Shown here in pieces: positions 35,801-46,144 of a stretch of DNA of 64,000 nt; the stretch's first letter is position 1; each line of letters opens with the position of its first letter. The position numbers were made by a program, and so were the translations under genes. The stretch comes from Bradyrhizobium sp. MOS002. GTDB taxonomy: Bacteria > Pseudomonadota > Alphaproteobacteria > Rhizobiales > Xanthobacteraceae. The notes beneath the pieces are model-generated. The model was not told the origin of the DNA. It did no database searches and worked only from the letters and a program-made list of their open reading frames with translations. The stretch lies in NCBI RefSeq assembly GCF_003020115.1, contig NZ_PYFX01000005.1, positions 62,001-126,000 of the forward strand, in the 5' to 3' direction.

Positions 35801-38017
35801 GTGACAGATCCAGCAATTGGCTTCACTCCGTCGACCGGGCTCAATCCGGCCCTCAAGCGTGCGCTAACTGATATATTGGGCGGGAGCGCCGCCAGCGTCC
35901 TGACCGTCACGTTCGGACTGTCCTACTCGCTGCTGATCTTCGCGGGGCCGTTGTCGCCCTATCTGTCCTACGGCATCACCGCAACTTTCGTCAGCTCCGC
36001 GGTGCTTGCGGCCGTCGTCGGGCTCGGCAGTTCCCTGCCCTTTGCAATTGCAGCCCCCGACAGCTCGACCGCCGCGGTGACGGGTATCCTGGCGGCCTCG
36101 GTGGTCGAACGCATCGAGACGGCGAACCTGTCGGCGCCGTTGCTGTCACCGATCCTGATCACGCTCGGCCTGTCGACGATGCTGACAGGATTGGTGCTGT
36201 GTGGACTGGGCCTGACGCGGCTTGGCCGCGCCATCCGCTACGTGCCTTATCCGGTCGTCGGCGGCTTCCTCGGCGCAACCGGACTTCTCATTGTCATGGG
36301 TGCAGTCCGGGTGATCACCGACCACCCGCTGCAATTCGCGACGCTGCCGCACTTCGCCGACCGCACCATCCTGCTGGAGCTGGGTGCCGCCTGCGCGATG
36401 GCGCTGGTGCTGTATCTCACCTGGCACCGCTCGCGCAGCCCGTTCGGACTGCCGATCATCCTGGTCGGCGGCGTGCTCACCGCGCATCTGGCGTTCTGGG
36501 TCACCGGCGTTTCCTTCGATGACGCGCGCACGTTGGGCTGGACGTTTCAGTCCCCGCCGCAAGCGGTCTTCATGCTGCCCTGGCATACCGACGATCTCGG
36601 CCGCTATCCCTGGTTTGCCATACCGGACCTGCTTGGCAACGTCGTCGCCGTCATCTTCGTCACGGCCTCCAGCACGCTGTTCAACACCACCGGCATCGAG
36701 GTGGCCACGCATCGCGAAGCCAATCTGGAGTGTGAGCTGAACGTCACCGGCGCCGCCAATATCCTGACCGGCATGCTGGGCGGCTACCCCGGCTGCAGCT
36801 CGACGAGCCGCTCGATGCTCAATTTCAGCAGCGGCGGCCGTGGGCGCCTGTCCGGGCTCACCGCCGCGGCGCTGTCGCTGCTGGTGCTCGCCGTCGCGCC
36901 CGACCTGCTCGGCTTCATCCCCAAATTCGTGCTCGGCGGCCTGTTGCTCTATCTCGGCGCCGATCAGCTGCACAAATGGATCATCGAGTCGCGCAAGCGG
37001 CTGTCGAAGCTGGAATATTTGTCGCTGATCGCCATCATCGCGATCATCGTCGCCTGGGGTTTCGTGCCGGGCATCCTGATCGGCATCATCATCGGCTGCA
37101 CGACGTTTGCGTTCAGCGCCGCGCGGGTCGAGTCGATCAAGTACAGTTTCGACGGCTCGGAGTACCGCTCCTCGCTCGACCGCTCGCGCGACGACCAGGA
37201 CGTGCTTCTGGCCCATGGCGGCAAGATCCGCGGCCTCAATCTCCAGAGCTATCTGTTCTTCGGCTCCGCCAACCGGCTTTACCAGCACGTCAAGCAGCTG
37301 CTGCAGGAACGCCCCGAATGCCGCTATCTGCTGTTCGACTTCAAGCTCGTCACCGGCGTCGATTCATCGGCCGCCTATAGCTTCGCCCAGATCAAGCGCA
37401 GCGCCGGCGAACTCGGCGTCGAGCTGATCCTGGTGCATCTGTCGGCTGCGGCCGAGAAGGTGCTGCGCTCCAGCGACTTCGTCGGCGAGGGCGTCACCAT
37501 CATCCCCGAGCTCGATCGCGCGCTGGAATGGTGCGAGAACGAGCTCATCTCGCAGCATCAGGAGCTGGCGCAGGAAGAAGCCAGCCTGCGCGACTGGTTC
37601 ACGCGAATGCTCGGCAGCGAGGACGGCGCCGACGAGTTGATCCGCCGCTGCCAGCGCATCGAGGTCGAAGCCGGCGAGGTCATCGTGCAGGCCGGCGACC
37701 CTGCCGATTCCATGCATTTCATCCTCGACGGACGCGTCGGCATCATGATTCCGGCCGACGACGACCGCACCACGCGCGTGCGCAGCCTCGGCCGTTACAC
37801 CACGATCGGCGAGATGGGGCTGGTGTCACAGACACCGCGCAGCGCGACGATCCAGGCCGAAGTCGACAGCGTGCTCTACGTGCTGAATACGCACCAGTTC
37901 GACGCCATCAAGACCGAGGATCCCGCGCTCAGCCACAAGCTGCTGACTTATTTCGTGTCGGTGATGGCGGAGCGGCTGACGTTTGCAAACCGGACGATCG
38001 CGGTGCTGAGGCGGTAG
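35801..38017 (+). CDS. SulP-type anion transporter fused to STAS and cyclic-nucleotide-binding domains
   Basis: The 738-residue protein has three parts: a SulP membrane domain of 10-14 helices (about residues 20-450, with GGYPGCSSTSRSMLNFSSGGRGRLSG), a STAS domain (about 475-570, LLFDFKLVTGVDSSAAYSF) and a C-terminal cyclic-nucleotide-binding-like domain (about 615-715, with GDPADSMHFILDGRVGIMI and TIGEMGLVSQTPRSATI). SulP proteins move sulfate, bicarbonate or carboxylates. The regulator-like tail suggests gating by a nucleotide, but the phosphate-binding cassette is not a clear match to CRP. It starts with GTG at 35801 with a poor ribosome site. Confidence 0.9.
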   Translation: MTDPAIGFTPSTGLNPALKRALTDILGGSAASVLTVTFGLSYSLLIFAGPLSPYLSYGITATFVSSAVLAAVVGLGSSLPFAIAAPDSSTAAVTGILAASVVERIETANLSAPLLSPILITLGLSTMLTGLVLCGLGLTRLGRAIRYVPYPVVGGFLGATGLLIVMGAVRVITDHPLQFATLPHFADRTILLELGAACAMALVLYLTWHRSRSPFGLPIILVGGVLTAHLAFWVTGVSFDDARTLGWTFQSPPQAVFMLPWHTDDLGRYPWFAIPDLLGNVVAVIFVTASSTLFNTTGIEVATHREANLECELNVTGAANILTGMLGGYPGCSSTSRSMLNFSSGGRGRLSGLTAAALSLLVLAVAPDLLGFIPKFVLGGLLLYLGADQLHKWIIESRKRLSKLEYLSLIAIIAIIVAWGFVPGILIGIIIGCTTFAFSAARVESIKYSFDGSEYRSSLDRSRDDQDVLLAHGGKIRGLNLQSYLFFGSANRLYQHVKQLLQERPECRYLLFDFKLVTGVDSSAAYSFAQIKRSAGELGVELILVHLSAAAEKVLRSSDFVGEGVTIIPELDRALEWCENELISQHQELAQEEASLRDWFTRMLGSEDGADELIRRCQRIEVEAGEVIVQAGDPADSMHFILDGRVGIMIPADDDRTTRVRSLGRYTTIGEMGLVSQTPRSATIQAEVDSVLYVLNTHQFDAIKTEDPALSHKLLTYFVSVMAERLTFANRTIAVLRR

Positions 38018-38032
38018 CCGAGCCCGGGCTAC
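38014..38032. terminator. Short hairpin between convergent genes
   Basis: GTAGCC (38014-38019) pairs with GGCTAC (38027-38032), overlapping the SulP stop and lying eight bases from the stop of the convergent gene. No T-run; a bidirectional terminator role is only possible. Confidence 0.3.
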
Positions 38033-38039
38033 GCCACTT

Positions 38040-39176
38040 CTACTTCCTCTCCGAGGACCAGGGAAAGCTCACATACTGGTCGCGCGTGTCGTAGCAGATG
38101 TTCCCGTACATCCGGAGATAGGCATCGCGCCGCGCGGGATCATTGAACACGGCTGCTGGATTCTCCAGATCGGCCTCATAGCGAGCGATGTTGGCCGCGG
38201 TCAACGCGCTCGGAAGAATGTCCATGGCTTGGGGAATGCTCTTGCCGTCGAGCCAGTCTGCAGCATGCTGGCCCATCGCGTAGCCGAACACCGAAGACGC
38301 CAGACTGATACTGATCTTGTAGGGGCCGCCCTTCTTCATTTCATCGACGGCCTCGGCTTCCCCATCGATTCCGCCAAAGAACTGGTGCGGCCGAACTTTC
38401 CCCGCTTCCCTGACCGCCTGCAGAGCGCCAAGAACGACCGTGTCGGCGCCCAGCACGACGTCGATATCCGGATGCGCCAACAGGATCGTCTGCATCATCC
38501 TGTATCCACCTTCCTTGTTCACCGTCGGCGGCGAAATGTCTGCCACGACGTCGACGCCGGGAAGGTCTTTCAGAGCATCTCGCATCGCTGCAAATCGAGG
38601 AGCGAGAAATTGCAGGCTGTCATGCGTGAGCAGGACAACATTGGCTTTGCCATCCAGTTTCGTTCGTATGTAGTTCGACGCCGCGTCGCCGAGCGTCTTG
38701 CCGGTGAGATATTGCGGCGCGTTCAGCAGCGATGTCGCGGGCGGCGGCACCACCGCGCCGACATAGGCGCCTTGCCAGATCATCGTCCGCAAGGCCGGCG
38801 CCAGCGATACGGGATCGACCGGCGCGACGACGAGACCCCCCGCCACCGCGGATCGGAAGCCCTCGACCTGTTCGATCATCTTTCTTGCGTCGTTATTTGC
38901 AATGGACACCGAAAAGCCAAGGCCGCGGTCCTTTGCGGCCATCGCAAGCCCTCGCGCAATGCCTTTGACGAATTCGCGCTCGTTGTCTTGTGCAAAGGCA
39001 AGAGACTTGTTCAACGATGGAGGAGGATTGCACCTGGCTGCGTTGCGATCGAACGGACCGAAAACGCGAGGTACGGTGATCCCGGCCGGTCCTTCCTCTG
39101 CCGATACACTCGCGTTACACGTGATGGCCGTGCAAGCGATGAGGGCCACCAGCCAAGTCGGGGCGCCAGGCTTCAT
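38040..39176 (-). CDS. Periplasmic sugar-binding-type protein (LacI/ribose-binding fold)
   Basis: The 378-residue protein has a signal peptide (WLVALIACTAITCNASVSAE, cleaved near residue 26) and the type I periplasmic-binding fold: VSIANNDARKMIEQVEGFRSA, GGLVVAPVDPVSLAPALR, YLTGKTLGDAASNYI, VLGADTVVLGALQAVREAG and FFGGIDGEAEAVDEM. This usually feeds a carbohydrate ABC transporter, but no permease or ATPase gene is present. It is translationally coupled (ATGA) downstream of a sensor kinase, so it more likely presents a ligand to that kinase. Codon use is less GC-rich than in the neighbours, suggesting acquisition with the kinase. Confidence 0.88.
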   Translation of the reverse strand: MKPGAPTWLVALIACTAITCNASVSAEEGPAGITVPRVFGPFDRNAARCNPPPSLNKSLAFAQDNEREFVKGIARGLAMAAKDRGLGFSVSIANNDARKMIEQVEGFRSAVAGGLVVAPVDPVSLAPALRTMIWQGAYVGAVVPPPATSLLNAPQYLTGKTLGDAASNYIRTKLDGKANVVLLTHDSLQFLAPRFAAMRDALKDLPGVDVVADISPPTVNKEGGYRMMQTILLAHPDIDVVLGADTVVLGALQAVREAGKVRPHQFFGGIDGEAEAVDEMKKGGPYKISISLASSVFGYAMGQHAADWLDGKSIPQAMDILPSALTAANIARYEADLENPAAVFNDPARRDAYLRMYGNICYDTRDQYVSFPWSSERK

Positions 39177-40717
39177 GCGGATACGCCATCTTCAAGGGAG
39201 GGAAGAGCCAGTTCACGCGGCAAGACTATCCGGAAAGTCGTACCCTTATCCAGTTCGGAGGTTGCGGTAACATCGCCGCCGAGGTTTCTCACAACAGTCC
39301 TCGCATAAGCAAGCCCAACACCCTCGCCGGCCTGGTCCTGCTTGCCAACCCGGCGAAACAGCTCGAATATGCGACCCAGATCTTGCGGCGCGATGCCGCG
39401 CCCGTTGTCAGCGACCTCGATCGCGACTTGATCGCCAGGCAGCGTCATGCTGCTCACCTTAAGCAGGAGCGGCCGCTCCTTCGCACGATACTTGACCGCA
39501 TTGTCGAACAGATTGCCGATCACCTGCTCCAGTGACAGCCGGTCGGTCACGATCGACCGAACTTCAAATTTTGTATCGATCCTTCCATCCGCCTCCGAAA
39601 TCTGATGCTGGATCGCGGATGCGCTTGAGACAATGGTGCGCTCAAGGTCGACGGATTCCGGTCTTGGGTCGCGGCGACCGTCCCGCGACAGCAGGAGCAC
39701 GGCATTCAGGAGCGTCTCCATCTTGGATGCTGACTTGCGAATATAGCCGATGGCTTCGGGCATATCCTCATTGGTGATCTTCTTTGCGTGCTGCAAATCC
39801 GCGTCGTCCGCCGCTATCGTCTGTTCGAAATACTGCGCGAGATCCTTCGCGCCTTCAGAAATCTCCTCGGAAAAGCCCACAATGCTGATCAGCGGGGCGC
39901 GAATATCGTGGGATACGAGATGTGTGAAACGCTGCATCTCTTCGTTGGCTCTCGCGAGAGCTTCCGTCCGTCGCTTGACTCGGCCCTCCAGCGACACGTT
40001 GAGCGCGGCGACCTCGTCGCGCGCTTGCGTCAGCTCTCTGGTGTAACGCAGCAGCGTCGCGGATACAGCGCCGACGACCAACACAATCAATAGCGACGCT
40101 ACAATTGAAGCAAATCGCAAGTTCGCCGCGTTCGCCCTCTGCTGGACGACACCCAAGGTCAGTCGATTGTCCATGGCCCGAACGATGCCTGCGACGAAGA
40201 GGTTGATTTCGTCCATCAAAGCCTTGCCGCGGTTTGTGTTCGTGATGGCGAGCGCTTCCTCGTCCTTTCGATCGTTCTTCAGCTCGATCGTCTTGTCCAT
40301 TTCGGCGAATTTATCGACAACGAGGATACCTAGTCGCTGCAGCACCGCGCCAAACTGCGGATCGTCGCCGAGATTTCGCTTCAGGCTATCGATCTGACGA
40401 TTTGCAGAGGTCTTCGCGGCGGCGTAGGGCGACAGATAAATTTCGTTGCCGGTCAGTAACAATCCTCGCTGACTTGCTTCCGCCGATTGCACCGCGCTGC
40501 GAAGCTCGACAGCGGCAACGCGCACATCCCGCAGTTGAACGACTTGATCGAAATGCTCGTTGGCACGATCGCCGAGCCAGACGGTCATGCCGACAACCGC
40601 GAGCAGGGCGACCAGACCGACCACAAGCAAAACAAGCGAGAGCGGCACGATGAGGCGGTTCGCAATATACATGTTGTGCCAATCCAGCCGGTACACCGGC
40701 AAATTCAATTGGATCAC
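39173..40717 (-). CDS. Membrane sensor histidine kinase with CHASE3-like periplasmic domain
   Basis: The 514-residue protein has membrane helices at about 20-48 and 203-223, enclosing a helical CHASE3-like domain (LRSAVQSAEASQRGLLLTGNEIYLSPY). A coiled region follows, then the dimerisation domain with the phospho-acceptor H270 in LVSHDIRAPL and an ATPase domain with GNLFDNAVKYR, DNGRGIAP and GEGVGLAYA. It is the first gene of a two-gene operon with the binding protein. No response regulator is nearby. Starts are GTG 40717 (AAGG site) or ATG 40672. Sampled lines here are 50-55 percent GC against about 65 percent in gyrB. Confidence 0.92.
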   Translation of the reverse strand: MIQLNLPVYRLDWHNMYIANRLIVPLSLVLLVVGLVALLAVVGMTVWLGDRANEHFDQVVQLRDVRVAAVELRSAVQSAEASQRGLLLTGNEIYLSPYAAAKTSANRQIDSLKRNLGDDPQFGAVLQRLGILVVDKFAEMDKTIELKNDRKDEEALAITNTNRGKALMDEINLFVAGIVRAMDNRLTLGVVQQRANAANLRFASIVASLLIVLVVGAVSATLLRYTRELTQARDEVAALNVSLEGRVKRRTEALARANEEMQRFTHLVSHDIRAPLISIVGFSEEISEGAKDLAQYFEQTIAADDADLQHAKKITNEDMPEAIGYIRKSASKMETLLNAVLLLSRDGRRDPRPESVDLERTIVSSASAIQHQISEADGRIDTKFEVRSIVTDRLSLEQVIGNLFDNAVKYRAKERPLLLKVSSMTLPGDQVAIEVADNGRGIAPQDLGRIFELFRRVGKQDQAGEGVGLAYARTVVRNLGGDVTATSELDKGTTFRIVLPRELALPSLEDGVSA

Positions 40718-40898
40718 AAGACCTTAAGGAGGAAGCAACATCAAGGGCCAGCCTCGCGGTTCCATGCGGGAGGCGGGGCCAGCACCGTCGAATTGCGGCC
40801 GCGGCACGCCGGTGTCCCGGCCGTGTGACGGCCGTGGATTGCGATCGGGCAGGCTCAGCCGTCCGACAAGAGGCAGGATTTTCCCTGCCAGGGAGTAC

Positions 40899-42392
40899 TC
40901 ACACCCCCGCCATCATCACGTATTTGATCTCGACATATTCTTCCATGCCGTGATGCGACCCTTCGCGGCCCAGGCCGCTTTCCTTGACGCCGCCGAAGGG
41001 GGCGACTTCGGTGGTGATCAGGCCGGTGTTGACGCCGACCATGCCCGACTCCAGCGCCTCGGCGACTCGCCAGACGCGGCCGAGATCGCGGGAGTAGAAG
41101 TATGAGGCGAGCCCGAACGGCGAGGCGTTGCACATCGCGATGACGTCGGCCTCGTCCTTGAAGCGGATCACCGGCGCGAGCGGGCCGAAGGTTTCCTCCT
41201 GCGCCACCAGCGAGTCCGGCTTGACGTCGGCAAGGACGGTCGGCTCGAAGAACGAGCGCCCGAGCTCGCTGCGCTTGCCACCGGTGACGACCTTGGCGCC
41301 GCGCTTGACGGCATCGGCGATGTGGCGCTCGACCTTGTCGACCGCCTTCAGATTGATCAGCGGGCCCTGCGTGACGCCGGTTTCCGTGCCGTCGCCGACC
41401 TTCATCGCCGCGACCTTCTTCGACAGCTTCTGCACAAATTCGTCGTAGATCTTGTCCTGGGCGTAGAGGCGGTTGGCGCAGACGCAGGTCTGGCCCATGT
41501 TGCGGTATTTCGAGACGATCGCGCCTTCGACCGCCGCGTCGATATCGGCGTCGTCGAACACCACGAACGGCGCGTTGCCGCCGAGCTCGAGGCCGAGCCG
41601 CTTCACGCCGACGGAGGCCTGCCGGTAGAGAATTTTGCCGACCGCGGTCGAGCCGGTGAAGCCGACGAAACGCACAGCCGGATGCTCGCACAGCACCTTG
41701 CCGATCGGCGCTGCATCGCCGGTGATGATGTTGAGCACGCCCTTGGGGATGCCGGCCTTCTCGGCGAGCACGGCCAGCGCCAAGGCCGAGAGTGGCGTCT
41801 CGTTGGCGGGCTTCAGCACCACGGTGCAGCCCGCGGCCAGCGCCGGCGAGACCTTTCGGGTGATCATCGAGTTCGGGAAATTCCACGGTGTGATGGCGCC
41901 GCAGACGCCGATCGGCTGCTTGATCGCAAGCAGGCGTGCGTCGGGCCGCTGGGTCGGGATGGTCTCGCCATAGACGCGGCGGGCTTCCTCGGCGAAAAAC
42001 TCGATATAGGCGGCGCCGATGTCGACCTCGCCGAGCGCTTCGGCAAGCGGCTTGCCCTGTTCGGAGGTGAGGATCAGCGCGAGGTCCTCGCGATTGGCGA
42101 TGATCAGCTCGAACCATTTGCGCAAAATATTGGAGCGCTGCTTGGCGGTGTGCTTGGCCCAGGCCGGAAAGGCGCGCTCGGCGGCCTCGACCGCCTTGGT
42201 GGCGTCATCGGCGGAGAGCTGCGGAACCTTTGCAAGCTCGACGCCACTCGCGGGATTGTTGACGGGGAAGACCGGCGAGCCGACCCAGGCGCCGTCAATG
42301 TAGCAGGCCTCCTTCAGAAGCGACGGGTCCTTCAACCGGTCGCGCAGATTGGACGTGGCGTGCTGAGCACGTGCGGTGGCGGTCGGGGTCAT
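40899..42392 (-). CDS. gabD: NAD(P)-dependent succinate-semialdehyde dehydrogenase
   Basis: The 497-residue aldehyde dehydrogenase has the GabD-type pattern: TPWNFPNSMITRK, the cofactor segment GFTGSTAVGKIL, the glutamate in LELGGNAPFVVFDDAD and the catalytic cysteine in GQTCVCANR. It oxidises succinate semialdehyde to succinate at the end of the GABA shunt, though glutarate semialdehyde is an alternative. I use the ATG at 42392; the longer frame adds 25 unconserved residues. No gabT transaminase is adjacent. Confidence 0.9.
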   Translation of the reverse strand: MTPTATARAQHATSNLRDRLKDPSLLKEACYIDGAWVGSPVFPVNNPASGVELAKVPQLSADDATKAVEAAERAFPAWAKHTAKQRSNILRKWFELIIANREDLALILTSEQGKPLAEALGEVDIGAAYIEFFAEEARRVYGETIPTQRPDARLLAIKQPIGVCGAITPWNFPNSMITRKVSPALAAGCTVVLKPANETPLSALALAVLAEKAGIPKGVLNIITGDAAPIGKVLCEHPAVRFVGFTGSTAVGKILYRQASVGVKRLGLELGGNAPFVVFDDADIDAAVEGAIVSKYRNMGQTCVCANRLYAQDKIYDEFVQKLSKKVAAMKVGDGTETGVTQGPLINLKAVDKVERHIADAVKRGAKVVTGGKRSELGRSFFEPTVLADVKPDSLVAQEETFGPLAPVIRFKDEADVIAMCNASPFGLASYFYSRDLGRVWRVAEALESGMVGVNTGLITTEVAPFGGVKESGLGREGSHHGMEEYVEIKYVMMAGV

Positions 42393-42504
42393 GGCGTTGC
42401 TCCCAGAGGGCTTTTCGGGTTCGCTCGGAATATAGAGAGAAGCGGCGCGCAATGCACCGTCCCGCAACGCACATCTGCTGGGAGCCAGGCTCGGAGCGGC
42501 GGAG

Positions 42505-42825
42505 TTACGCCGCGCCGCTCAGATAGGTCTCGCGCCGCCCGATCATGCGCTCGGCGGCCGCCTTGGCGTCGGCCTTCGAGGAGGTCGCACAGGTCCGGTA
42601 TTCGAGATCAGGGACGTCGGAGGCGTTGCGGCGGCCGAACCAGGACTTCGAGCCGACCGGCAGCAGCGCCAGCGCCTGCGCCAGATTGTCGACCGCGCCA
42701 AACGAATAGAGCGCGCCGGTGCCGGCGATGCGGACCTCGTAGATACCGGGCGCGATCGGCGCCTCGAGATTCTCGCCCCGTCCGGGACGGGGATAGCGCT
42801 TCCATTCGCTCCAGGTCGAAATCAT
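42505..42825 (-). CDS. Small hypothetical protein
   Basis: The 106-residue protein starts MISTWSEWKRYPRPG and includes GIYEVRIAGTGALYSFGAVDNLAQALALLP and a C-terminal helical DAKAAAERMIGRRETYLS. The first half resembles small GIY-YIG-like or stress-type beta domains by pattern (GxYEVRI), but the GIY-YIG catalytic residues are not evident. The ATG at 42825 has an AGGGGGA ribosome site. Soluble, no signal. Function unknown. Confidence 0.65.
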   Translation of the reverse strand: MISTWSEWKRYPRPGRGENLEAPIAPGIYEVRIAGTGALYSFGAVDNLAQALALLPVGSKSWFGRRNASDVPDLEYRTCATSSKADAKAAAERMIGRRETYLSGAA

Positions 42826-43167
42826 CTGAGGTCCCCCTTCGCGGCCGGTGGGCGGCCGCGAATTTGCATCAAGTCTTAACGTTGGCCGCCGATCGGCCGA
42901 GAGCTGAACGCCGCAGCTCACAAAATGTTTCAAGTGCTTCAAACAGTCGAAACGCCAGCACCATCCACAGTCCCGGCCGGTTGCGGCCATCCACCGCAGA
43001 TTGTGACGGAGCGTTGCAGTTCAGCCGCCTTGTCGTCGTGCGCGGGGAGCCGACCGTCAAGTCACGACATCGCGACCGCGGCAGGTGCGTGGATGTGCTT
43101 GCCGCGCGGCGCACGCGGGAGGACAATCGATCGCTTCCAACAATAATCAAACCGGAGGAAAACGCGT
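42826..43167. other. Divergent intergenic region
   Basis: No gene is supported in these 342 bases between the small hypothetical gene and the serine hydrolase. It contains the promoters for both and a strong CCGGAGGAAAA ribosome site at its right end. No repeat family member is present. Confidence 0.55.
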
Positions 43168-44361
43168 ATGCAAGGCAAAGCTGAGATCGACGAGATTCTG
43201 CGCCAGAAGAGCGAGGCCGGAGAGATTCCCGGCGTCGTCGCGATCGCCGCCAGCGGTACCGACGTGCTGTATCAGGGCGCGTTCGGCAAGCGCGACCTGT
43301 CCAAGCCGGATGCGATGACCGCCGACAGCGTGTTCTGGATCGCATCGATGACGAAGGCGGTGACATCAGCCGGCGCGATGCAGCTGGTCGAGCAGGGCAA
43401 GCTGTCGTTGGATGCGCCGATCGGCGAGGTGTTGCCCGATCTCGCCAAGCCGCAGGTGCTCGAAGGTTTCGATGCCAAGGGCGAGGCCAAGCTGCGGCCG
43501 GCCAAGGGGCCGATCACGCTGCGCCAGCTCATGACCCATACTGCCGGCTTCTGCTACAACATGTGGAACGGCGATCTCGCGGTCTATCTGGACAAGAACG
43601 GCATCCCTGCCATCACCACCTGCCAGAACGCGGCGTTGAAGACGCCGATCATGACCGACCCCGGCACGCGCTGGGAATACGGAACCAATATCGATTTCGT
43701 CGGCAAGGCCGTGGAAGCCGTCAGCGGCAAGCGCCTCGATGCCTATCTGCGCGACAACCTGTTCGCACCGCTCGGCATGAGCGATACCGCTTTCAAGATC
43801 ACCGCCGACATGCGCAAGCGCCTGGTCGGCATGCATGCGCGCGGCGAGGACGGCCAGCTCGCCGCGATCCCGTTCGAGCTCGAGCAGGAGCCGGAATTCC
43901 ACATGGGTGGCGGCGGCCTTTATTCGACCGCGGCCGACTATATCAGGTTCACCCAGATGATCTTGAACAAGGGACGCGGCAACGGCAATCAGGTGCTGAA
44001 GGCCGAGACCGTCGCGACGATGGGGCAGAACCACATCGGCGACCTCGCCATGGGCAAGCTGACCACGGCGGCGCCGATGTATACCAACGACGTCGATCTC
44101 TATCCGGAGCAGGTGAAGAAGTGGGGCCTCAGCTTCATGATCAACACCGCCAAGACCGCCGAGGGGCGCAGCGCGGGCAGCCTCGCCTGGGCGGGCCTCG
44201 CCAACACCTATTACTGGATCGACCCGGCGCGCGACGTCACCGGCGTGATCCTGATGCAACTGCTGCCATTCGCCGATGCAAAGTGCCTCGAGACTTTTGC
44301 CGGCTTCGAGCGCGGCGTCTATGCCGGGCTCGATGCCGGCAGCGGGCAGAAGGCGGCCTGA
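43168..44361 (+). CDS. Serine hydrolase, beta-lactamase class C/esterase family
   Basis: The 397-residue protein has the nucleophile motif SMTK (S60-K63), the second-site tyrosine in WEYGTN (Y171) and a third motif replaced by [14 protein letters not shown], as in EstB-like esterases. [17 protein letters not shown] and [15 protein letters not shown] are also typical. It has no signal peptide, so it should act in the cytoplasm, most likely as an esterase and not as a resistance enzyme. An excellent CCGGAGG site supports the ATG at 43168. Confidence 0.9.
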   Translation: MQGKAEIDEILRQKSEAGEIPGVVAIAASGTDVLYQGAFGKRDLSKPDAMTADSVFWIASMTKAVTSAGAMQLVEQGKLSLDAPIGEVLPDLAKPQVLEGFDAKGEAKLRPAKGPITLRQLMTHTAGFCYNMWNGDLAVYLDKNGIPAITTCQNAALKTPIMTDPGTRWEYGTNIDFVGKAVEAVSGKRLDAYLRDNLFAPLGMSDTAFKITADMRKRLVGMHARGEDGQLAAIPFELEQEPEFHMGGGGLYSTAADYIRFTQMILNKGRGNGNQVLKAETVATMGQNHIGDLAMGKLTTAAPMYTNDVDLYPEQVKKWGLSFMINTAKTAEGRSAGSLAWAGLANTYYWIDPARDVTGVILMQLLPFADAKCLETFAGFERGVYAGLDAGSGQKAA

Positions 44362-44383
44362 GGCGCGCCTGACTCTCGCGACG

Positions 44384-44418
44384 CGTCACGGCCGGGCTTG
44401 TTGTCCCGGCCGTCCACG
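44384..44418. repeat. Family E palindromic element, copy 2
   Basis: GTCACGGCCGGGCTTG pairs with the following TCCCGGCCGTCCACG. It separates the serine hydrolase from the acyl-CoA synthetase. Confidence 0.7.
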
Positions 44419-44440
44419 CACCAGACTGGAGGACACGATC

Positions 44441-46135
44441 TTGGCAGACAAAGCCGACAGTTACGTTTGCGGCATCTCCGACACGCCGCTGCTCGGCGAC
44501 ACGATCGGGCGCAGCCTCGATCAGGCCGCGCGGCGCTGGGGCGATCGCGAGGCGCTGGTCTCGCCCAGCCACGGCGTGAGATGGACATGGAAGGAGTTTG
44601 CCGAACGGGTCGATGCGCTCGCCTCCGGCTTTGTCGCGCTCGGCCTCGAACGCGGCGCACGGATCGGCATCTGGTCGCTGAACCGGCCGGAATGGACGCT
44701 GACCCAGTTCGCCGCCGCCAAGGCCGGTCTCATCCTGGTGACGATCAATCCGGCCTACCGGCTCAGCGAGCTGGAATTCGCGCTGCACAAGGTCGGATGC
44801 AGCGCCATCGTCACCGCGACGGCGTTCAAGACCAGCAACTACATGGACATGCTCAACACGCTGTTGCCGGAGCTCGCGAGCGCCAAGCCCGGGCAATTGC
44901 GCGCCGCGCGGCTGCCGGCGTTGCGCATCGTGATCCAGATCGGCGGCCCCGCCTGCCCGGGCACGATTCCGTTCGACGAGGTCGCCGGCATCGGTGGAAC
45001 CCTGCATCGCGAGCAGCTCGCCGCGCTCGGTGCCTCCCTGCAATTCGACGATGCCGTCAACATCCAGTTCACCAGCGGAACGACGGGATCGCCCAAGGGC
45101 GTGACGCTGACCCACCACAACATACTCAACAACGGCTATTTCGTCGGCCGCGCCATGCGCCTGACCGAACAGGACCGCATCTGCATTCCGGTGCCGCTCT
45201 ATCATTGCTTCGGCATGGTGATGGGCAACCTCGCCTCCGTCACGCTCGGCGCAACGATGGTCTATCCCGGCGAGGGGTTTGATCCGCTCGCGACGCTGCG
45301 GACGATCGAACAGGAAAAATGCACCGCGCTGTACGGTGTGCCGACGATGTTCATCGCCGAACTAGACCACGGCGAATTCTCAAACTTCGATCTGACGTCG
45401 CTGCGCACCGGCATCATGGCCGGTGCACCCTGCCCCATCGAGGTGATGAAGCGCGTCAACAGCGAGATGAACATGGGCGAGGTCACGATCGCCTATGGCA
45501 TGACCGAGACGAGCCCGGTCAGCTTCCAGAGCGCCGTCGACGATCCGCTCGATCGCCGCGTCTCGACGGTCGGGCGAATCCATCCGCATGTCGAGGTCAA
45601 GGTCGTCGACCTCGACGGCAGGATCGTCAAGCGCGGCGAACGGGGCGAGCTCTGCACCCGCGGCTACAGCGTGATGCTGGGCTACTGGGAGGAGACGGAG
45701 AAGACCGCGGATGTACTCGACGCCAACGGCTGGATGCATACCGGCGACATCGCCATCATCGACGACCAGGGTTATTGCAACATCGTCGGCCGCATCAAGG
45801 ACATGGTGATCCGCGGCGGCGAGAACCTCTATCCGCGCGAGATCGAGGAATTTCTCTACCGTCACCCCAAGATTCAGGACGTGCAGATCTTTGGCGTTGC
45901 AGATACCCGCTACGGCGAGGAGCTCTGCGCCTGGATCCGCGTCAGGTCCGGCGAGACGCTGACGATGGAAGAGGTGCGCGCGTTCTGCGACGGCCAGATC
46001 GCCCACAATAAGATCCCGCGTTATGTGGAATTCGTCGACGAGTTTCCGATGACCGTGACCGGGAAGATCCAGAAATTCCTGATGCGCGACGACGTGGAGC
46101 AACGGCTTGGGTTGAAAGCCGCGAAGACTGCGTGA
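44441..46135 (+). CDS. AMP-dependent acyl-CoA synthetase
   Basis: The 564-residue ligase has the phosphate loop [38 protein letters not shown], the hinge [22 protein letters not shown] and the catalytic lysine in [12 protein letters not shown]. It activates a fatty or related carboxylic acid as acyl-CoA; length and motifs are those of fatty-acyl-CoA synthases. I chose the TTG at 44441, because a CTGGAGGACA ribosome site lies just upstream and the family starts about there; upstream codons cover a repeat. Confidence 0.92.
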   Translation: MADKADSYVCGISDTPLLGDTIGRSLDQAARRWGDREALVSPSHGVRWTWKEFAERVDALASGFVALGLERGARIGIWSLNRPEWTLTQFAAAKAGLILVTINPAYRLSELEFALHKVGCSAIVTATAFKTSNYMDMLNTLLPELASAKPGQLRAARLPALRIVIQIGGPACPGTIPFDEVAGIGGTLHREQLAALGASLQFDDAVNIQFTSGTTGSPKGVTLTHHNILNNGYFVGRAMRLTEQDRICIPVPLYHCFGMVMGNLASVTLGATMVYPGEGFDPLATLRTIEQEKCTALYGVPTMFIAELDHGEFSNFDLTSLRTGIMAGAPCPIEVMKRVNSEMNMGEVTIAYGMTETSPVSFQSAVDDPLDRRVSTVGRIHPHVEVKVVDLDGRIVKRGERGELCTRGYSVMLGYWEETEKTADVLDANGWMHTGDIAIIDDQGYCNIVGRIKDMVIRGGENLYPREIEEFLYRHPKIQDVQIFGVADTRYGEELCAWIRVRSGETLTMEEVRAFCDGQIAHNKIPRYVEFVDEFPMTVTGKIQKFLMRDDVEQRLGLKAAKTA

Positions 46136-46144
46136 GTCGCATCT

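Noticed and set aside
35608..35871. An 87-codon frame before the SulP gene
   Set aside because: It begins in a repeat, overlaps the transporter start in another frame and lacks a ribosome site.
43168..44361. A beta-lactamase resistance gene
   Set aside because: The SxxK and Tyr motifs are shared by esterases; there is no signal peptide and the third motif is not KTG, so an esterase is more likely.
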